Shown piece by piece: positions 60,281 to 64,000 of a DNA stretch of 64,000 bases. Each line of letters opens with the position of its first letter. Within the stretch, counting starts at the first letter, position 1. The position numbers and the translations under genes were made by a program. The notes beneath the pieces are model-generated. The model was not told the DNA's origin and ran no database searches. It saw only the letters and a program-made list of their open reading frames with translations. Source of the stretch: Butyrivibrio sp. VCB2006 (GTDB lineage Bacteria > Bacillota > Clostridia > Lachnospirales > Lachnospiraceae); contig NZ_ATVX01000018.1 in assembly GCF_000420945.1 (NCBI RefSeq), positions 1 through 64,000 on the forward strand. Reading direction: 5' to 3'.

Positions 60281-60370
60281 TTTTGTTAGTTAATACACTG
60301 TTATTTATCTAAGTGTTTTACTATATTAAAGATGAATGTTTATTGCGTAAGACGCAGGAAAGGATTTTAT

Positions 60371-60661
60371 ATGATACACCCATCTTATGTTGATCTTATG
60401 AAGGTTGTTAACAAGGGAGTTGAAGAGGGCGAGGAGCCAGTTATCAGCTCAAGATATTCAGTAGTCATGGCTACAGCTAAGAGAGCAAGACAGATCATTG
60501 CCGGTGACGAGCCAATGGTTAAGGTTAAGGACAAGCAGAAGCCTCTTTCAATTGCTGTAGATGAGATGAATCAGGATACTCTTCGTATTCTTACAGATGA
60601 AGAGAAGGAAGAGCTTGAGACAAAGGCAGAGAACACTGAGGAAGCATCAGAGAACGAATAA
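60371..60661 (+). CDS. rpoZ: RNA polymerase omega subunit
   Basis: Omega helps assemble RNA polymerase by chaperoning beta prime. The 96-residue protein has the omega pattern HPSYVDLM, SSRYSVVMATAKRARQI and PLSIAVDEM, followed by an acidic tail. The ATG with GGAAAGGA upstream was chosen over a start 13 codons earlier, which has no site and gives a non-family N-terminus. In 60281-60370, TATATT about 50 bp before the start may be a -10. Confidence 0.93.
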   Translation: MIHPSYVDLMKVVNKGVEEGEEPVISSRYSVVMATAKRARQIIAGDEPMVKVKDKQKPLSIAVDEMNQDTLRILTDEEKEELETKAENTEEASENE

Positions 60662-60664
60662 TAT

Positions 60665-62020
60665 ATGAAAATTTTGTTTGTGTCACTTGGATGTGACAAG
60701 AATAGAGTTGATACTGAGGTTATGCTTGGTATGTTAGCTAGCCGTGGTTACAGCTTTACAGATGACGAACTAGAAGCAGAAGCAGCAGTTGTTAACACCT
60801 GCTGCTTTATCAATGATGCCAAGGAAGAGAGTATAAACACTATTTTGGAATTAGCTGAGCGGAGAAAATCCGGTCAGCTTAAAGCGCTTATAGTAACAGG
60901 ATGTCTGGCACAGCGCTATCAGGAAGAAATTCAGAAGGAAATACCTGAGGTTGATGAGATTTTAGGTATTTCTTCCACAGATAAGATCATTGATGCTCTT
61001 GATGAGACAATTAAGAGAAACAAGCTTTTTACACATAAGAACTATTTTGATGATATCAATAGAAAGCCTATTGGTGGACTTAAGAGAGTAATCACTACAG
61101 GCGGCCTCTTTAACTACCTTAAGATAGCAGAGGGCTGTGATAAGCGCTGTACATATTGTATTATTCCTAAGGTTAGAGGCTCTTATAGAAGTGTTCCTAT
61201 GGAGCAGCTCCTTGAAGATGCCAGAAACCTCGCAGAAGCAGGAGTAACTGAGCTTTTGCTTGTTGCACAGGAAACAACACTTTATGGTACTGACCTGTAC
61301 GGAGAAAAGAAGCTTCCTGAGCTTTTAAATAAGCTTTGTGAGATAGAGGGCTTTAAGTGGATAAGAATTCTGTATTGTTATCCTGAGGAAATTACAGAAG
61401 AGCTTATTCAGACAATCAAAGCTCAGCCCAAGATATGTCACTATCTTGATATTCCGATTCAGTCTGGTTCAGACAGAATCCTTAAGAAGATGGGTAGACG
61501 AACCAATAATGCTGAGATCAGAGCTCTTGTGCAGCATCTTAGAGAAGAGATTCCTGATATCTGTATCAGAACAACACTTATAAGTGGATTCCCCGGAGAA
61601 ACTGCTGCAGACCACAATGAGACCTATGATCTTGTAAGAGATCTTAGATTCGACAGACTGGGAGTGTTCACATATTCTCAGGAGGAGGATACACCTGCCG
61701 CTACGATGCCTGATCAGGTGACGGAAAGAGTCAAGAATACCAGACGCAATAAGCTTATGAGACTTCAGCAGGAAATAGCTTTTGAAATGGCTGAGGAAAT
61801 GGTAGGACGGACTGTGGAAGCTGTCATTGAAGGCAGAATTACAGATGCGGATGATGATGACGGATTGTCCTATGTTGCCAGAACTTACAAGGACGCACCG
61901 GATATTGATGGGTATGTATTTGTCACTGGTGTAAAGCGTGAGCTTATGACCGGTGATTATATAAAAGTATTGATAACAGGCTCAAATGAGTATGATTTGA
62001 TTGGGGAGGAGACATCATGA
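60665..62020 (+). CDS. rimO: Ribosomal protein S12 methylthiotransferase RimO
   Basis: RimO adds a methylthio group to an aspartate of ribosomal protein S12. The 451-residue radical SAM enzyme has the three N-terminal cluster cysteines C10, C46 and C80, the radical SAM cysteines C158, C162 and C165 (CDKRCTYC), and a C-terminal TRAM domain. The SLGCDKNRVDTE start favours RimO over MiaB. It begins 3 bp after rpoZ, and its stop overlaps pgsA (ATGA). Confidence 0.94.
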   Translation: MKILFVSLGCDKNRVDTEVMLGMLASRGYSFTDDELEAEAAVVNTCCFINDAKEESINTILELAERRKSGQLKALIVTGCLAQRYQEEIQKEIPEVDEILGISSTDKIIDALDETIKRNKLFTHKNYFDDINRKPIGGLKRVITTGGLFNYLKIAEGCDKRCTYCIIPKVRGSYRSVPMEQLLEDARNLAEAGVTELLLVAQETTLYGTDLYGEKKLPELLNKLCEIEGFKWIRILYCYPEEITEELIQTIKAQPKICHYLDIPIQSGSDRILKKMGRRTNNAEIRALVQHLREEIPDICIRTTLISGFPGETAADHNETYDLVRDLRFDRLGVFTYSQEEDTPAATMPDQVTERVKNTRRNKLMRLQQEIAFEMAEEMVGRTVEAVIEGRITDADDDDGLSYVARTYKDAPDIDGYVFVTGVKRELMTGDYIKVLITGSNEYDLIGEETS

Positions 62021-62565
62021 ATTTACCAAATAAGTTAACCGTTCTTCGAGTTGTACTAATTCCGTTTTTTGTAGCATTTTTGCTTCTTAGTCCCGGAAAT
62101 GACACCTTTAAGTGGATTGCAATGGCAATCTTTATTTTGGCAAGCTTAACGGATATGCTTGATGGCAAGATTGCCAGAAAATACAACCTTATCACGGACT
62201 TTGGTAAATTTATGGATCCGCTGGCAGATAAGCTTCTTGTATGTAGTGCTATGATCTGCCTGATTGAACTTGGCCGCATTCCTTCTTGGATTGTTGTAAT
62301 AATAATCGCAAGAGAATTTATAATCAGCGGCTTCAGACTCATTGCAGCTGATAATGGAAGAGTAATTGCTGCAAGCTATTGGGGAAAGTTTAAGACAACC
62401 TTCCAGATGATCATGGTAATTTTGATGATTGCCAATCTTGGAGATATTGTTCCGTTTTATAATCTTGTAACACAGATTATTATGTGGGTCGCACTTGCGC
62501 TCACCATCATTTCGCTCGTAGATTACATAGTTAAGAATAAAGACGTTATGAGCGGAGACATGTAA
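62017..62565 (+). CDS. pgsA: CDP-diacylglycerol-glycerol-3-phosphate 3-phosphatidyltransferase
   Basis: PgsA makes phosphatidylglycerol phosphate. The 182-residue membrane protein has the full CDP-alcohol phosphotransferase motif with D46, D49-G50, A53-R54, G63, D67 and D71, plus about five helices. GGGGAGGAG precedes the ATG. The order rimO-pgsA is common in Firmicutes. Confidence 0.95.
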   Translation: MNLPNKLTVLRVVLIPFFVAFLLLSPGNDTFKWIAMAIFILASLTDMLDGKIARKYNLITDFGKFMDPLADKLLVCSAMICLIELGRIPSWIVVIIIAREFIISGFRLIAADNGRVIAASYWGKFKTTFQMIMVILMIANLGDIVPFYNLVTQIIMWVALALTIISLVDYIVKNKDVMSGDM

Positions 62566-62650
62566 GCGATATATGGATGAGAACGAAGTGGAGTCATGCG
62601 TTTATCGCGTATTAGTAGTTATTGTTTTATTTTAGAAGTAAGAGAGTTTT

Positions 62651-64000
62651 ATGAGTAAAGATTTAGAAAAAGAAATACTTAATAATCAGGAGAACTTTGA
62701 AGAGAAGGCTCTTGATAAAAAATCAAAGAAAGAGGACGAAGAGAAGATTCGCTACGACGAATCAGGACTGGATGAAAGAATTATAAGAGCTGTTACAGAG
62801 ATGGGCTTTGAGTATATGTCACCTATCCAGAAGGCAGCTATTCCTGTAATGATACAGGGGAAAGATATAATAGGACAGGCGCAGACCGGAACCGGTAAGA
62901 CTGCTGCTTTTGGTATCCCACTTCTTCAGCAGGTGGATCCAAATAATAAGCATCTTCAGGCAGTTGTTCTGTGTCCTACAAGAGAGCTTGCAATGCAGGC
63001 TGCTGATGATATCAGAGATTTTGCCAAGTTTATGTTTGGAATCAAGGTTCTCGCAGTTTATGGCGGACAGGATATTTCCAGACAGATCAAGGCGCTTTCA
63101 AATGGTGTACAGATTGTGGTTGGAACTCCGGGACGTGTTATGGACCACATGCGAAGACACACTATGAAGATGAAGGACGTTAAGGTCCTTGTTCTTGATG
63201 AAGCTGATGAAATGCTTGACATGGGCTTCAGAGAGGATATTGAGACTATTCTTCAGGGAATGCCCGAGGAAAGACAGACAGCTCTTTTCTCAGCAACTAT
63301 GCCTGAAGCAATTCTTAAGATTACCAAGACATATCAAAAGAGTGATGCTGAGTACATCAAGATGACTCCTAAGGAAATAACTGTAGCTGCCATCGAGCAG
63401 GCTTACTACAGAGTTCCTCAGAAGATGAAAGAAGAAGTTCTTGTAAGACTTATGGATTATTATAATCCTTCAAGATCACTTATTTTCTGTAACACTAAGA
63501 GAATGGTTGATCAGCTTGCTGAGAGCCTTAAGGGCAAGGGATATCTTGCAGACGGACTTCACGGCGATCTTTCACAGAACCAGAGAGATACAGTTATGAA
63601 TCTCTTCAGAAGTGGAAGAATCAATATTCTCATAGCAACAGACGTTGCAGCAAGAGGTATTGATGTTAGCGGTGTAGAAGCTGTATTTAACTATGATATA
63701 CCGGAAGATATAGAATATTACGTACATAGAATCGGTCGTACAGGTAGAGCCGGCAGAAGCGGTAAGAGCTTTACACTTGTTGGCGGCAGAGAGATGTACA
63801 AGCTCAGAGAAATCGAGAAGGTTTGTCACACTAAAATTGAGGAAAGACACGTACCTAAGGCAAAAGAGATTACAAGAGTTAAATCTCAGAAGGTATTTGC
63901 TGAAGTAATAGATATTATTGAGAATAGTGATATTACTCAGGCTCTTGAGTTTGTTAACCAGAAGGTTGAAGAAGGCGAGTATACTGCAGAGCAGCTTGCA
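62651..64000 (+). CDS. DEAD-box RNA helicase (3' end beyond window)
   Basis: The frame is open from an ATG with AAGAGAG upstream to the last base, giving 450 residues so far. After a Lys/Glu-rich N-terminus of about 35 residues come the Q motif region (MSPIQKAAIPVM), motif I AQTGTGKT, Ia PTRELAMQ, Ib TPGR, II DEAD, III SAT, and VI HRIGRTGRAGR with GRAGRSGKSFTLV. This fits CshA/DeaD-like helicases that act in cold adaptation, ribosome assembly and RNA decay. The C-terminal region, which would separate CshA from DbpA types, is cut off. The 85-bp gap after pgsA holds no other gene. Confidence 0.93.
   Translation, partial: MSKDLEKEILNNQENFEEKALDKKSKKEDEEKIRYDESGLDERIIRAVTEMGFEYMSPIQKAAIPVMIQGKDIIGQAQTGTGKTAAFGIPLLQQVDPNNKHLQAVVLCPTRELAMQAADDIRDFAKFMFGIKVLAVYGGQDISRQIKALSNGVQIVVGTPGRVMDHMRRHTMKMKDVKVLVLDEADEMLDMGFREDIETILQGMPEERQTALFSATMPEAILKITKTYQKSDAEYIKMTPKEITVAAIEQAYYRVPQKMKEEVLVRLMDYYNPSRSLIFCNTKRMVDQLAESLKGKGYLADGLHGDLSQNQRDTVMNLFRSGRINILIATDVAARGIDVSGVEAVFNYDIPEDIEYYVHRIGRTGRAGRSGKSFTLVGGREMYKLREIEKVCHTKIEERHVPKAKEITRVKSQKVFAEVIDIIENSDITQALEFVNQKVEEGEYTAEQLA

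Overview
The window looks like a chromosome segment of a low-GC anaerobic Firmicute of the family Lachnospiraceae, most likely Butyrivibrio, Pseudobutyrivibrio or a close relative. This is an inference from gene content: a FabK-type fatty acid synthesis operon, CheV, clostridial LysA, DUF1848, DUF6020 and tagaturonate reductase. AGGAGG-type ribosome binding sites and frequent TGn-extended -10 promoters fit. No 16S rRNA is present, so the genus is not proven.

Layout. 1-246: 3' end of a 23S rRNA, with no 5S after it. 531-6991: cheV, a Sir2-like gene coupled to a very acidic membrane protein, hisH-hisF and ung. 7079-10982: lysA, a DUF6020 membrane protein whose 5' coding region contains a textbook intrinsic terminator, and a XerD-like recombinase that has lost most active-site residues. 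11030-14096 (minus): DAHP synthase and a solitary HTH-fused adenine methyltransferase. 14196-19800: four genes encoding two membrane-anchored paralogs, a C39-like cysteine protease and a papain-like protease. 19824-20590: two copies of a two-hairpin element with compensatory base changes, each next to a terminator and flanking a small protein gene. 20805-24611: a divergent CbiD homolog, trpS, glgA. 25001-33818: flippase, M42 peptidase, a structured leader before a DUF2798 protein, YcxB-like and DUF1848 proteins, an orphan double-glycine leader peptide, a MATE exporter and an ABC exporter. 33898-37490 (minus): rqcH, an alpha/beta hydrolase and a MerR regulator.

37613-47399 is a complete type II fatty acid elongation and malonyl-CoA operon (acpP-fabK-fabD-fabG-fabF-accB-fabZ-accC-accD-accA) plus an acyl-CoA synthetase-like gene. 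It has no fabH. A perfect palindrome in a 19-bp promoter spacer between the MerR gene and acpP is the classical MerR-type operator layout, so this MerR protein is the likely regulator of the operon. A separate SDR and uxaB follow; uxaB has two cre/LacI-like operators.

50449-58601 encodes an oligopeptide ABC importer that departs from the family norm. The binding protein appears circularly permuted, OppB has a large extracytoplasmic insert, OppD has an insert of about 245 residues between Walker A and the Q-loop, and OppF carries a membrane-spanning tail. The window ends with housekeeping genes: yicC, gmk, rpoZ, rimO, pgsA and a DEAD-box helicase cut by the window edge.

The strongest candidates for something undescribed are the repeated RNA element (19860-19950 and 20497-20590) and the remodelled Opp system. 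Next come the MerR-FAS II circuit, the surface-protease cluster at 14196-19800 and the double-glycine peptide at 30304. No tRNA, CRISPR array or insertion sequence was seen.
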